Assembly: GCF_000277645.1 (NCBI RefSeq)
Contig: NZ_AKGG01000004.1
Span: forward strand, 50,603-114,602
DNA from: Weissella koreensis KCTC 3621
GTDB taxonomy: Bacteria; Bacillota; Bacilli; Lactobacillales; Lactobacillaceae
Length of the DNA: 64,000 nucleotides
Direction of reading: 5' to 3'
Shown: piece after piece, positions 56,340-64,000 of the stretch
How the letters are laid out: every line of letters starts with the position of its first letter
Position numbering within the stretch: the first letter of the stretch is position 1
The notes under the pieces: generated by a model
Seen by the model: the letters and a program-made list of their open reading frames with translations, nothing else
Told to the model about the DNA's origin: nothing
Database searches by the model: none
Position numbers and translations under genes: made by a program

Positions 56340-57350
56340 TTAATTTTTTTGAAGTTCGTCTGTTAATGTTATTTCACGAATTAATGGCTTGTGATTAATA
56401 AAATTCTCTACATCACCAACGCATTTTTCTCCCATTGCAAATAAGCAATCGTTTGTATATGCAGAGGTATGTGGTGTCACAATAATACGATCATTTTTCA
56501 AGAAAGGATGATCCGATTTAACAGGTTCATCAATCATTGTATCTGTTCCATAACCAGCTACTGTCCCATTCTTTATTGCATTTAACATTGCATCTTCATT
56601 AATTAATGCACCACGGGCTGCATTAGTAATATAAACGCCATCTTTAACTAATTTCAAACTATTTTCGTTAATAATTTCGATAGAGGTATCATTTAATGAT
56701 GCATTTAATGAAATAAAATCTGATTCTTTTAACAATGTCTCTAAACTAACACGTTCAATTTTAGGATTATCAGCAAACCAATTGTCTGGACAATGTGGTT
56801 CGGGGTCAGTAACTAATACACGTCCGTGGAAAGCGCCTTGAAATAATTCAGCTACTCTAGATCCAATGTTACCAACGCCAATGACACCAAAAGTTTTACC
56901 GGTTAAATTGGTACCTTGGAAGGCAGCTCTATTACTCCATTCACCAGCTACAACATTATTATAAGCTGGGACAGTTTTACGCGTTACAGCGAGTAGATTA
57001 GTGAAGGCATTTTCGGCCACAGCATCACGTTCGACTAATGGTGAAACCAAGGTTACCAAAGTTTTATGTTTTCTAGCCGCTGATACGTCAACATTGTTAT
57101 ATCCAATTCCATGACGAGAAAGTAATAGAAGTTCATCTTTATTTTCAAAAAATTCACGAGTGAAATTAGGTGTTACAGAAGCAATAATAATATTAAATCC
57201 GTTTAAAAGTTCAGCCAATTCTTTACCAGGAATTTGTTGGTCTACCATAAATCGTTTTACAGTTCCAATTTTTTCTAATCGTTCAATGTGTTGTGTGTAG
57301 ACTTGACCAAAAGAGTTAGAGTTTACGATTGCAATATTATATTTTGTCAT
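56340..57350 (-). CDS. D-isomer 2-hydroxyacid dehydrogenase, ketogluconate reductase type
   Basis: A 336-aa NAD(P) enzyme. The cofactor loop is GVIGVGNIGSRVAELF. The catalytic Arg is in NAARGALIN, the Glu near IDEP, and the His in PHTSAYT. It follows gntK on the same strand after 18 nt and is in the same operon. Members of this family reduce 2-ketogluconate to gluconate, which GntK could then phosphorylate. That substrate is inferred from the neighbour and not visible in the sequence; D-lactate or phosphoglycerate activity is less likely. Confidence 0.78.
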   Translation of the reverse strand: MTKYNIAIVNSNSFGQVYTQHIERLEKIGTVKRFMVDQQIPGKELAELLNGFNIIIASVTPNFTREFFENKDELLLLSRHGIGYNNVDVSAARKHKTLVTLVSPLVERDAVAENAFTNLLAVTRKTVPAYNNVVAGEWSNRAAFQGTNLTGKTFGVIGVGNIGSRVAELFQGAFHGRVLVTDPEPHCPDNWFADNPKIERVSLETLLKESDFISLNASLNDTSIEIINENSLKLVKDGVYITNAARGALINEDAMLNAIKNGTVAGYGTDTMIDEPVKSDHPFLKNDRIIVTPHTSAYTNDCLFAMGEKCVGDVENFINHKPLIREITLTDELQKN

Positions 57351-57368
57351 GTTAATTATCCTTTATAT

Positions 57369-58910
57369 TTATAAGTTTTGATATTTACGTTGATAGTCTG
57401 AAATCGATTGGAAATCATCAGAAAGATTTCGTGTGACACTGATAAATATATCCATCAATTCACGGTAACGAGGGAAACTATCTGGGTTTGGAGCGTAAGT
57501 TTTAACGGCACCAATATGCTTCTTAACTTCAGAAAGGTCTTCAGCTTCGCCTAAAGAAATTTTAGCTAAGATTACGGCTGCTAGTGTTCCAGATTCAAAT
57601 GCTTCAGGGACTTTGACATTTGCTTCAAAAATGTCAGCCATCATTTGACACCAGAGCTCTGACCTAGCAAATCCACCAGTTGCCATAATATTATCGATGT
57701 TTCCTGTAACCTCACGCATTGAAAGCATGACTGAATAAATGTTATATATGATACCCTCTAGAACTGCACGAGTCATTTCTTTTCGAGAATGAGATTCGTT
57801 TAGTCCGAAGAATGAACCTCGTGCGTTGGCATCCCAGATAGGGGCTCGCTCTCCTTCCAAATATGGTAAGAAGATCAAACCATTAGCACCTGCAGGCACG
57901 TCACCGGCCAAACCTGTTAGGTAATCATATAAATCAATATCTAAATTCTTTTCCTTTAAATCATCAAATATTCTGTCACGTAGCCATCGAAAAATAACCC
58001 CACCATTATTAATTGGGCCTCCAATAATCCATTTTTTATTTGGAATGAGCTGATAACAATATACTCGACCTTTTTCGTCAATTAATGGATGATCAACAAT
58101 CGAACGTATAGCAGCAGATGTTCCAATAGAAACAGCCAATGTATCATCTGTAATGGCACCCACACCTACATTTGAAAGAGCACCATCGGAGGCACCTAAA
58201 ACAAATGGTGTTTGTGAATCAAGGCCTAATTCAGATGCAAATTCGGGCTTTAATCCCGTAATGGAGTCAGTTGAGCTGGTTAGCCTAGGTAACTGTTCTT
58301 TGGTAATTCCTACCCAGTTCAAAGCAATAGGATCCCAATCTAAATTCTTTAGATTTAGAAAACCAGTGGAAGAGGAAACAGAGTAGTCTGAAATCCATTC
58401 GCCGAAAAGTCTAAAAAGTATATATTCTTTAATTCCCACCCAATATTTAGCCGCTTTAAAAATTTCAGGAGAAGCTTCCTTTAGCCACTTTAACTTGAAG
58501 ATAGGAGCCATTGGGTGAGTTGGAACTCCGGTGCGTGTATACAATTCTTTAGCAAGGGCAGGATTGTCTCTTTTAAGATTTGAAACGATTTTTTCAGAAC
58601 GGTTATCGGCCCAAGTTAATAAATTTGTTAGTGGATTTCCGTCACCATCTACAGCCATTAAGGAATGTTGTTGAACTGAAAATGAAACAGCTGCAACTCC
58701 TTTAGAATCAACTTTACCTTCATTTAATACTGTTTTAATACCGGACAAAACGGCATTAAATATTTCATCTGGACGTTCTTCAGCCATATCAGGCAAATTA
58801 TTTAATAGAGGATAAAAGTCTGTTGTTGAAGCCATAATATTGACATTATCGTCATATAACAATGTTTTTGTACTTGTAGTTCCAATATCTACCCCAATGT
58901 AAGTGTGCAT
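57369..58910 (-). CDS. gntK: Gluconokinase (FGGY family)
   Basis: A 513-aa sugar kinase with the two-domain FGGY fold. The N-terminal IGVDIGTTSTKTLLYD is the phosphate-1 site, and GASDGALSNVGVG and GGPINNGG fit the gluconokinase branch. The C-terminal MATGGFARSELWCQMMADI is the adenosine site. The start is ATG 58910, with GAGGGAG upstream on the minus strand. It should produce 6-phosphogluconate for the Gnd enzyme encoded at 62998. Its promoter, cre site and probable GntR operator lie in the gap before gntR. Confidence 0.88.
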   Translation of the reverse strand: MHTYIGVDIGTTSTKTLLYDDNVNIMASTTDFYPLLNNLPDMAEERPDEIFNAVLSGIKTVLNEGKVDSKGVAAVSFSVQQHSLMAVDGDGNPLTNLLTWADNRSEKIVSNLKRDNPALAKELYTRTGVPTHPMAPIFKLKWLKEASPEIFKAAKYWVGIKEYILFRLFGEWISDYSVSSSTGFLNLKNLDWDPIALNWVGITKEQLPRLTSSTDSITGLKPEFASELGLDSQTPFVLGASDGALSNVGVGAITDDTLAVSIGTSAAIRSIVDHPLIDEKGRVYCYQLIPNKKWIIGGPINNGGVIFRWLRDRIFDDLKEKNLDIDLYDYLTGLAGDVPAGANGLIFLPYLEGERAPIWDANARGSFFGLNESHSRKEMTRAVLEGIIYNIYSVMLSMREVTGNIDNIMATGGFARSELWCQMMADIFEANVKVPEAFESGTLAAVILAKISLGEAEDLSEVKKHIGAVKTYAPNPDSFPRYRELMDIFISVTRNLSDDFQSISDYQRKYQNL

Positions 58911-58937
58911 ATTTATTAGCTCCCTCAATAATTTATA

Positions 58938-58955
58938 TTATTAATATATTAGTAT
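58938..58955. promoter_or_regulatory. GntR operator candidate at gntK
   Basis: TTATTAATATATTAGTAT matches 16 of 18 positions of the shared palindrome. It lies just downstream of the gntK -10 box on the minus strand, where a bound repressor would block transcription. Confidence 0.6.
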
Positions 58956-58966
58956 TTTACATCTAG

Positions 58967-58996
58967 ATTATAGTACTTTTTTGTAAGCGCTGTCAA
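58967..58996 (-). promoter_or_regulatory. gntK promoter with cre site
   Basis: On the minus strand, consensus TTGACA (58991-58996) and TATAAT (58967-58972) are 18 nt apart. The cre sequence TGTAAGCGCTGTCA (58982-58995, plus strand) overlaps the -35 box, so CcpA would repress. Confidence 0.85.
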
Positions 58997-59081
58997 ACAG
59001 AACATAAAATCCTTTACCTATAATAATGACCTTTGCGTTTATTGAATATCATTGAAATCTATAATAATAAAGTTAAAAAAT

Positions 59082-59130
59082 TGATATAATAGATACAGAT
59101 TATAAGAATAACCAGATTAGATATCTGTAT
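59082..59130 (+). promoter_or_regulatory. gntR promoter and leader inverted repeat
   Basis: An extended -10, TGATATAAT (59082-59090), precedes the inverted repeat ATACAGAT (59093-59100) and ATCTGTAT (59123-59130), which may be an operator or leader hairpin. Confidence 0.45.
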
Positions 59131-59186
59131 AGTAAAAGTCATAGATCAAATAATAAAAAATAAATTTCAATGTGGAGAATTATGTA

Positions 59187-59852
59187 ATGATAAATGTTTC
59201 TAATTTACAATTTGATGCTTATCGAAGTATCATGCATAAAATTATGACTTTGGAACTGTTACCTGGTGAAAAAATCGTAGAGAAAAAAATAATAGAAGAG
59301 CTTAAAATGAGTAGAACACCTGTTCGTGAAGCCATTCTTAAGCTACGTAATGACGGATTAATGTATTCTATACCTCAGTCAGGAACGTTTGTTTCAAAAA
59401 TTAATATGGAAAGTGCTGAGAATGCTCTTTATATTCGACAAACTTTGGAGATGCGGTTATTTTCTTCAACAATTAATGTTGTTACGGCTTATGACATTGA
59501 GCAGTTACGAGAAATTATTAAACGAGAACAAATATTTTTGGCGAATAAAGAATATGATTTATTTTTTAAAGAAGATGAAGCATTTCATAAATATTTTTAT
59601 CAAATGGCTGATAAATTATTAGCTTGGGAAACTGTACAAAATATTTCACATCAATTAAATAGGTATCGTTGGATTAGATTGAAAGTAGCAGGTTTGTCAT
59701 GGGGTACTTTGGACCATGATCATGAATCTATTGTAGATGCATTAGAAGCTGGAAATGATACAGAAATAAAAAGACTAGTTGGTCAACATGATGGATTAAT
59801 GTTGCAAGAACAGGATGATGTTATTAAAAATTATCCAGAATATTTTGAATGA
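59187..59852 (+). CDS. GntR family regulator, FCD (FadR) type
   Basis: A 221-aa regulator. The winged helix is at residues 5-75, with SRTPVREAILKLRNDGL as the recognition part and SGTFVSKI the wing. The FCD effector domain (about 80-215) has the helical pattern with EDEAFHKYFYQM and DHDHESIVDALEAG, whose Asp and His residues bind a metal and ligand in this family. The start is ATG 59187 behind GGAG. It is central to the sugar-acid genes on both sides, so a uronate or gluconate intermediate is the likely signal; the exact ligand is not known. Confidence 0.88.
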   Translation: MINVSNLQFDAYRSIMHKIMTLELLPGEKIVEKKIIEELKMSRTPVREAILKLRNDGLMYSIPQSGTFVSKINMESAENALYIRQTLEMRLFSSTINVVTAYDIEQLREIIKREQIFLANKEYDLFFKEDEAFHKYFYQMADKLLAWETVQNISHQLNRYRWIRLKVAGLSWGTLDHDHESIVDALEAGNDTEIKRLVGQHDGLMLQEQDDVIKNYPEYFE

Positions 59853-59867
59853 AAATTAAAGTATATG

Positions 59868-59905
59868 AAAAAGCATTCTTTTAGCTAAGAGTGCTTTTAT
59901 TTTTA
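59868..59905 (+). terminator. Terminator after gntR
   Basis: AAAAGCATTCTT pairs with AAGAGTGCTTTT (59887-59898), followed by TATTTTT. Confidence 0.8.
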
Positions 59906-59907
59906 GA

Positions 59908-59925
59908 ATATTAATATATCAATTT
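59908..59925 (+). promoter_or_regulatory. GntR operator candidate at uxuB
   Basis: ATATTAATATATCAATTT matches 14 of 18 positions of the shared palindrome. It lies 163 nt before uxuB. A weaker version is seen at 60018-60035. Confidence 0.4.
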
Positions 59926-59957
59926 AACGACAGATGTGCTATATTGTATTAAGTAAG

Positions 59958-59971
59958 AGAAAGCGCTTACA
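59958..59971 (+). promoter_or_regulatory. cre site upstream of uxuB
   Basis: AGAAAGCGCTTACA matches the cre consensus except at the first base. Confidence 0.7.
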
Positions 59972-60088
59972 AAAAAGTTCGAACTATTATAGCCTACATT
60001 AGATTGAAGAATATACATTATTAATATGTTGTGGGTGAATATGATAAATTGAATAACCAATTTAATTTGAAAGGATAGATGTTTAGTG

Positions 60089-61717
60089 ATGAGAAGTTTA
60101 TTAGATGATTATCAGAAAAATTCAAAAGATTTTGAAGATTTAGGAATTAAAGTTCCTAAATTTGATAAATCAAAAATTGAAAATACGGAAGAAAATGTTC
60201 CTGTATGGATTCATTTTGGTGGTGGAAATCTTTTCCGAAGTTTTCATGCTCTGATTGGTCAATCGTTAATCAATCAAGGTATTATGAAAAGCGGGATTGT
60301 TGTGGCAGAAATGTATGATGATGCAGTTATTAATGATGTATATCATCCTTATAAAAATATGTTTTTGAGTGTCACGATGAATAGTGATGGATCGTTTGAT
60401 CAAGAATTGGTTGCCAGTGTTGCAGATAGTATATTTTTTAATCGTGATAACTTGGTTGGATGGAATAAATTAATAAAATACTTTGAGCAACCAGAATTAC
60501 AATTAATAACGTTTTCTATTACTGAAAAAGGCTATGCTATTAAGGATATGAATGGTAATTTATTACCTTCTACCTTAAAAGATATTTCTGGTGGTCCAGA
60601 TTATGCTACTACTAATATGGGAGCCTTGACTTATCTTTTATATCAACGCTTTCAAGCTGGTTCAAAACCCTTAGCACTAGTTTCAACTGATAATTTTTCA
60701 GAAAATGGTAAAAAATTGGAAGATGCAGTGCGAGTGATTGCACAAGGGTGGGTAGATAATGGCTTTGTTGGTCAAACTTTCTTAGATTATTTATTCAATT
60801 CAAAAAAAATATCTTTTCCATGGTCAATGATTGATCGAATCACCCCCAATCCTAGTGAAAAAGTAGCAAAGTTACTTCATGATGAAGGTTTTGAGGACAC
60901 GGAAATTGTTCATACAAAAAAACATACTAATATTGCTCCGTTTGGTAATACAGAGGAGACACATTATTTGGTCATTGAGGACGATTTTCCAAATGGTAGA
61001 CCAGATTTAAGTAAAGCTGGAGTCATTTTAACAAATCGTGAAACAGTAAATAATGTAGACCAAATGAAAGTTACAGCTTTGTTGAATCCTCTTCATACTG
61101 GGTTAGCAATTTATGGAACGTTATTACGAATATCATCAATTTCGCTTGAATTAAAGGATAATGATTTAAAGAAATTAATAACAACTTTAGGTTATGATGA
61201 AGATTTACCGGTTGTAATTGATCCTAAAGTAATAAATCCAAAAGAATTCTTAGATCAATTAATTCAAAAGCGGTTACCAAATCCAAATATTCCAGATACA
61301 CCACAGAGAATTGCAACAGATACATCACAAAAAGTTGGTATTAGATATGGTGTAACAATAAAAAATTATTTATCATCAAATGAATTATCAGTTGATACAT
61401 TAGAAGCAATTCCACTAATTATCGCTGGATGGTTTAGGTATTTACTAGCAGTTGATGATGATGGTAAAGAATTAGAACTTAGCTCAGATCCATTGTTAGA
61501 AAATTTACAAAATAGTTTAAATGGAATTGAATTAGGCGAAAAAGATATTGATATAGTAAAGAATAAAGTTTGGCCAATTTTAGCTAATAAAGAAATATTT
61601 GGTGTTGATTTAACAACGACAGTATTATCAGAAAAAATATTGCATAGATTCATGCAATTATTATCTGGACCAGGAGCTGTTCGTCAAACTTTACATGCAT
61701 TTGCAATTGAGCGATAA
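60089..61717 (+). CDS. uxuB: Fructuronate reductase / mannitol dehydrogenase family
   Basis: A 542-aa polyol-type long-chain dehydrogenase that should interconvert fructuronate and mannonate with NAD. HFGGGNLFRSFHALIGQ is the N-terminal cofactor site. The catalytic K-x5-N-x2-H set is Lys327, Asn333 and His336 in MKVTALLNPLHTGLA. The uxuA gene directly downstream makes fructuronate the best substrate guess, over mannitol or tagaturonate. AAAGGAT lies 12 nt before ATG 60089, and a GTG at 60086 is an alternative. A terminator separates it from uxuA. Confidence 0.85.
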   Translation: MRSLLDDYQKNSKDFEDLGIKVPKFDKSKIENTEENVPVWIHFGGGNLFRSFHALIGQSLINQGIMKSGIVVAEMYDDAVINDVYHPYKNMFLSVTMNSDGSFDQELVASVADSIFFNRDNLVGWNKLIKYFEQPELQLITFSITEKGYAIKDMNGNLLPSTLKDISGGPDYATTNMGALTYLLYQRFQAGSKPLALVSTDNFSENGKKLEDAVRVIAQGWVDNGFVGQTFLDYLFNSKKISFPWSMIDRITPNPSEKVAKLLHDEGFEDTEIVHTKKHTNIAPFGNTEETHYLVIEDDFPNGRPDLSKAGVILTNRETVNNVDQMKVTALLNPLHTGLAIYGTLLRISSISLELKDNDLKKLITTLGYDEDLPVVIDPKVINPKEFLDQLIQKRLPNPNIPDTPQRIATDTSQKVGIRYGVTIKNYLSSNELSVDTLEAIPLIIAGWFRYLLAVDDDGKELELSSDPLLENLQNSLNGIELGEKDIDIVKNKVWPILANKEIFGVDLTTTVLSEKILHRFMQLLSGPGAVRQTLHAFAIER

Positions 61718-61725
61718 ATTCTTGA

Positions 61726-61754
61726 AAAGCGGTATCATAAAATACCGCTTTTTA
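61726..61754 (+). terminator. Terminator between uxuB and uxuA
   Basis: GCGGTAT (61730-61736) pairs with ATACCGC (61743-61749), with A and T flanks. It may reduce but not abolish uxuA expression, since no clear promoter follows it. Confidence 0.75.
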
Positions 61755-61814
61755 TTTTGTAGTTAGATAGTGATTTAAGTAATAATTAATTTAATTTTTT
61801 TGGGGGAGATAAAA

Positions 61815-62903
61815 ATGAAAATGACATTTCGGTGGTTTGGTACGAAGAATGACAGTATTTCTTTAGAACAAATTAAACAAATTCCAGGGGTATCAGGAGT
61901 TGTTCCTGCTTTATTTGATGTTCCGGTCGGAGAAGTATGGTTAGAGCGAGATATCAAAGCTATGATTGATGAAATTAATAAATCCAATTTAACCGCTGAG
62001 GTCATTGAATCAGTTAATATTTCGGATGATATTAAGAATGGTGGGCCCTTACGAGACAAACATATTGAAAATTATAAAACAACGATTCGTAATTTAAGTA
62101 AATATGGAGTAAAGGTCATTTGTTATAATTTCATGCCCATTTTTGATTGGTTAAGGACAGATTTATCTTATGCATTACCTGATGGATCAAATTCATTGGC
62201 ATATTTTAAGAATGAAGTTCCTATCTCGGCTGAAAAATTAATTGAAGACATGGAACATGATTCGAATGGATATTCTTTACCTGGTTGGGAAAAGGACAGA
62301 TTGGCCGATATTGAGGACTTATTTAAAAAATATGAGCAAATTAATAATGAACAATTATTTGATAATTTAGTATATTTTTTAAAGTCAATTATTCCGGTGT
62401 GCGAAGAAGTGGGAATTAAAATGGCATTACATCCGGACGATCCCTCTTATCCTCTTTTTGGGTTACCTAAGGTAGTTAGTACTGAAGAAGATTTATTGAA
62501 AATTGTTAATGCTGTTGATAGCCCCGCTAATGGTATTACTTTATGTACTGGATCTTTAGGATCAAATTCACAAAATGATGTTGTCAGTATCACTAAAAAA
62601 TTAAGTAAACTTGATCGAATTCCGTTTGTTCATTTACGTAATATTAAGTTTATGGATTTACAGAAGCACGATTTTCATGAGACATCTCATTTAACGTCGG
62701 ATGGATCAATTGATATATATGGTGTAGTTCATGTTTTGGTTGAAAATGGTTGGGATGGTTATGTCCGTCCGGACCACGGCCGTATGATTTGGAATGAAGA
62801 AGGTCGACCTGGTTATGGTTTGTACGATCGTGCCTTAGGAGCGACTTATTTGAACGGTCTATTTGAGGCAGAGGAGAAACAAAAAAGTATGAAAATGAGA
62901 TAA
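61815..62903 (+). CDS. uxuA: Mannonate dehydratase
   Basis: A TIM-barrel enzyme of 362 aa that dehydrates mannonate to KDG, the substrate of KdgK. The N-terminal MTFRWFGTKNDSISLEQIKQ is diagnostic. The metal and catalytic residues are in MALHPDDPSYPLFGLPKVV, CTGSLG, PFVHLRNIK and FHETSHLTSDGSID. VRPDHGR closes the site. GGGGGAG stands 6 nt before ATG 61815, and an upstream GTG-type start lies on that site. A glucuronate isomerase (uxaC) was not found in the window. Confidence 0.94.
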   Translation: MKMTFRWFGTKNDSISLEQIKQIPGVSGVVPALFDVPVGEVWLERDIKAMIDEINKSNLTAEVIESVNISDDIKNGGPLRDKHIENYKTTIRNLSKYGVKVICYNFMPIFDWLRTDLSYALPDGSNSLAYFKNEVPISAEKLIEDMEHDSNGYSLPGWEKDRLADIEDLFKKYEQINNEQLFDNLVYFLKSIIPVCEEVGIKMALHPDDPSYPLFGLPKVVSTEEDLLKIVNAVDSPANGITLCTGSLGSNSQNDVVSITKKLSKLDRIPFVHLRNIKFMDLQKHDFHETSHLTSDGSIDIYGVVHVLVENGWDGYVRPDHGRMIWNEEGRPGYGLYDRALGATYLNGLFEAEEKQKSMKMR

Positions 62904-62920
62904 AATTAGGGGGCACATAT

Positions 62921-62958
62921 TGAAAACGCTTGCATAAATCTAAAATAATCTTTATAAT
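62921..62958 (+). promoter_or_regulatory. gnd promoter with cre site
   Basis: TTGCAT (62930-62935) and TATAAT (62953-62958) are 17 nt apart. The cre sequence TGAAAACGCTTGCA (62921-62934) overlaps the -35 box. Confidence 0.8.
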
Positions 62959-62968
62959 GATAATTGGA

Positions 62969-62986
62969 ATACTAATATATTAGACA
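62969..62986 (+). promoter_or_regulatory. GntR operator candidate at gnd
   Basis: ATACTAATATATTAGACA has a perfect CTAATATATTAG core (62972-62983) and matches 15 of 18 positions. It starts 10 nt after the -10 box. Confidence 0.6.
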
Positions 62987-62997
62987 AGAGGTAATTA

Positions 62998-63909
62998 ATG
63001 ATGAAATTAGGAATGATCGGTCTTGGTAAAATGGGTCTTGGTTTGTCAGAAAATGCAGTAGACAATGGTAATGAAATTGTCGCATTTGACTTAAACAAAG
63101 ACTTTGTTAAAAAAGCAACTGACTACTCAGATAAGATCTCTAGTGCAGATTCAATCGAGGATATGTTGGCGCAATTGCCATCACCAAAGGTTGTATGGGT
63201 TATGGTTCCAGCCGGAGCACCAACTAACTCAACTATCGATGAATTAATTTCAAAGATGGATGCTGGAGATATCATCATTGATGGTGGAAACTCAAATTAC
63301 AAGGATAACTTAGAGCAAAATAAGCGTACAACAGCAGCAGGAATCAAGTTATTCGATGCTGGAACTTCAGGTGGAATGGATGGAGCCCGTAACGGTGGAA
63401 ACTTCATGATCGGTGGAGATGACGCAGAAGCATGGAAGATTTTGGAACCATTGTTTGAAGGAATTGCACAAGAAGGCGGATACCTTTACACAGGACGTTT
63501 GGGATCAGGACATTACTTGAAGATGGTCCACAACGGAATTGAATATGGAATGATGCAAGCAATTGGAGAAGGATTCGAAATTTTGGAAGCTTCACCATTT
63601 GACTATGATTTGGAAAAGGTAGCACATTTGTGGAACCACGGATCAGTTGTTCGTTCATGGTTGATGGAATTGGCTGAAGAACAATTCAGCAAGGATCCTA
63701 AGTTGGATGATATTACAGGACGAGTGGTAGCAACTGGAGAAGGAAAGTGGACTGTTGAAGAAGCTTTGGATAACCAAGTGCCAGCCCCAGTAATCGCAAT
63801 TTCATTGATGATGCGTAACCGTTCATTACAAGCAGACACATTTACTGGAAAAGTAGTATCAGCTTTGCGTAATGGATTCGGTGGGCACGCCATGGAAAAG
63901 AAGAACTAG
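62998..63909 (+). CDS. gnd: 6-phosphogluconate dehydrogenase, short (NAD-type) form
   Basis: A 303-aa decarboxylating dehydrogenase that gives ribulose-5-phosphate. GMIGLGKMGLGLSENAV is the cofactor site, DAGTSGGMDGARNG the substrate loop, and Lys175 in YLKMVHNGIEYGMMQ the catalytic base. At about 300 residues it is the short GndA/YqeC-like form, not the 470-residue enzyme. Two ATG codons (62998 and 63001) both fit GAGGT upstream. Codon use is more optimised than in the uxu genes, so it is probably highly expressed. Confidence 0.92.
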   Translation: MMKLGMIGLGKMGLGLSENAVDNGNEIVAFDLNKDFVKKATDYSDKISSADSIEDMLAQLPSPKVVWVMVPAGAPTNSTIDELISKMDAGDIIIDGGNSNYKDNLEQNKRTTAAGIKLFDAGTSGGMDGARNGGNFMIGGDDAEAWKILEPLFEGIAQEGGYLYTGRLGSGHYLKMVHNGIEYGMMQAIGEGFEILEASPFDYDLEKVAHLWNHGSVVRSWLMELAEEQFSKDPKLDDITGRVVATGEGKWTVEEALDNQVPAPVIAISLMMRNRSLQADTFTGKVVSALRNGFGGHAMEKKN

Positions 63910-63973
63910 GCTAATAATAGATTCATACAAGGCTTTTTTAAGTGGGTCCAAAATAATTCAAAAAAATATAAAT

Positions 63974-64000
63974 AAAAAAACTTGGATAAAGCAATCCAAG
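63974..64000 (-). terminator. Terminator hairpin at window end
   Basis: CTTGGAT (63981-63987) and ATCCAAG (63994-64000) pair. The preceding A tract makes a T tract on the minus strand, so a convergent gene may lie just beyond the window. Confidence 0.6.

Overview
The window is a low-GC Gram-positive chromosome segment from a heterofermentative lactic acid bacterium. It looks most like Leuconostocaceae, probably Weissella. This rests on recognising RpoB/RpoC, AdhE, PepO, DarA, ECF, DnaX and phosphogluconate genes of that type, on frequent TTG starts, and on strong AGGAGG-type ribosome sites. I see no phage, insertion sequence, CRISPR array or plasmid genes. The species assignment is an inference.

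Layout. (1) 1-8.5 kb: the 3' end of clpC, then rpoB and rpoC, with a promoter-plus-terminator leader before rpoB. (2) 8.5-14.1 kb: tpx on the minus strand, a GNAT acetyltransferase, then the nucleoside salvage set deoC-deoB-pdp-deoD behind a cre-controlled, structured leader. (3) 14.2-24.5 kb: a ribbon-helix-helix-like protein with an SPFH protein, a quinone oxidoreductase, xpt under a guanine riboswitch, pepO, adhE under cre and possible Rex control, and ndh with a small membrane protein. (4) 24.6-36.4 kb: an RNA methyltransferase, ecfA1-ecfA2-ecfT-truA, the small SRP RNA, dnaX-recR-yaaL-tmk-darA, holB-rsmI-acyl-ACP thioesterase, and galE. (5) 36.7-46.2 kb: a small secreted protein, an aldo/keto reductase divergent from a lactate permease, two tandem TagE-like glycosyltransferases, a seven-tRNA cluster, and rplM-rpsI. 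(6) 46.4-54.4 kb: a stress and redox region with an orphan MerR-type operator, an NAD(P)-binding protein, two paralogous zinc alcohol dehydrogenases, a Na+/H+ antiporter, a DUF554 membrane protein divergent from a LysR regulator, and an AlkD-like glycosylase. (7) 54.5-64 kb: a sugar-acid regulon with a TSUP permease, KDG kinase, 2-hydroxyacid (ketogluconate-type) dehydrogenase, gluconokinase, a GntR/FCD regulator, fructuronate reductase, mannonate dehydratase and a short 6-phosphogluconate dehydrogenase.

How the genes work together. The deo set turns (deoxy)nucleosides into glyceraldehyde-3-phosphate and acetaldehyde, and AdhE can reduce the acetaldehyde. The last 10 kb channels fructuronate and mannonate to KDPG, and (keto)gluconate through 6-phosphogluconate into the phosphoketolase pathway. 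Four promoter regions there share an 18-bp palindrome that I propose as the GntR operator, and three also carry cre sites. The points I think deserve a second look are this regulon, the orphan MerR-type operator, the unexplained deoC leader RNA, the rpoB attenuator-like leader, the natural Asn at the rifampicin-site His526 position, and a 13-bp direct repeat in front of the RHH-SPFH pair.
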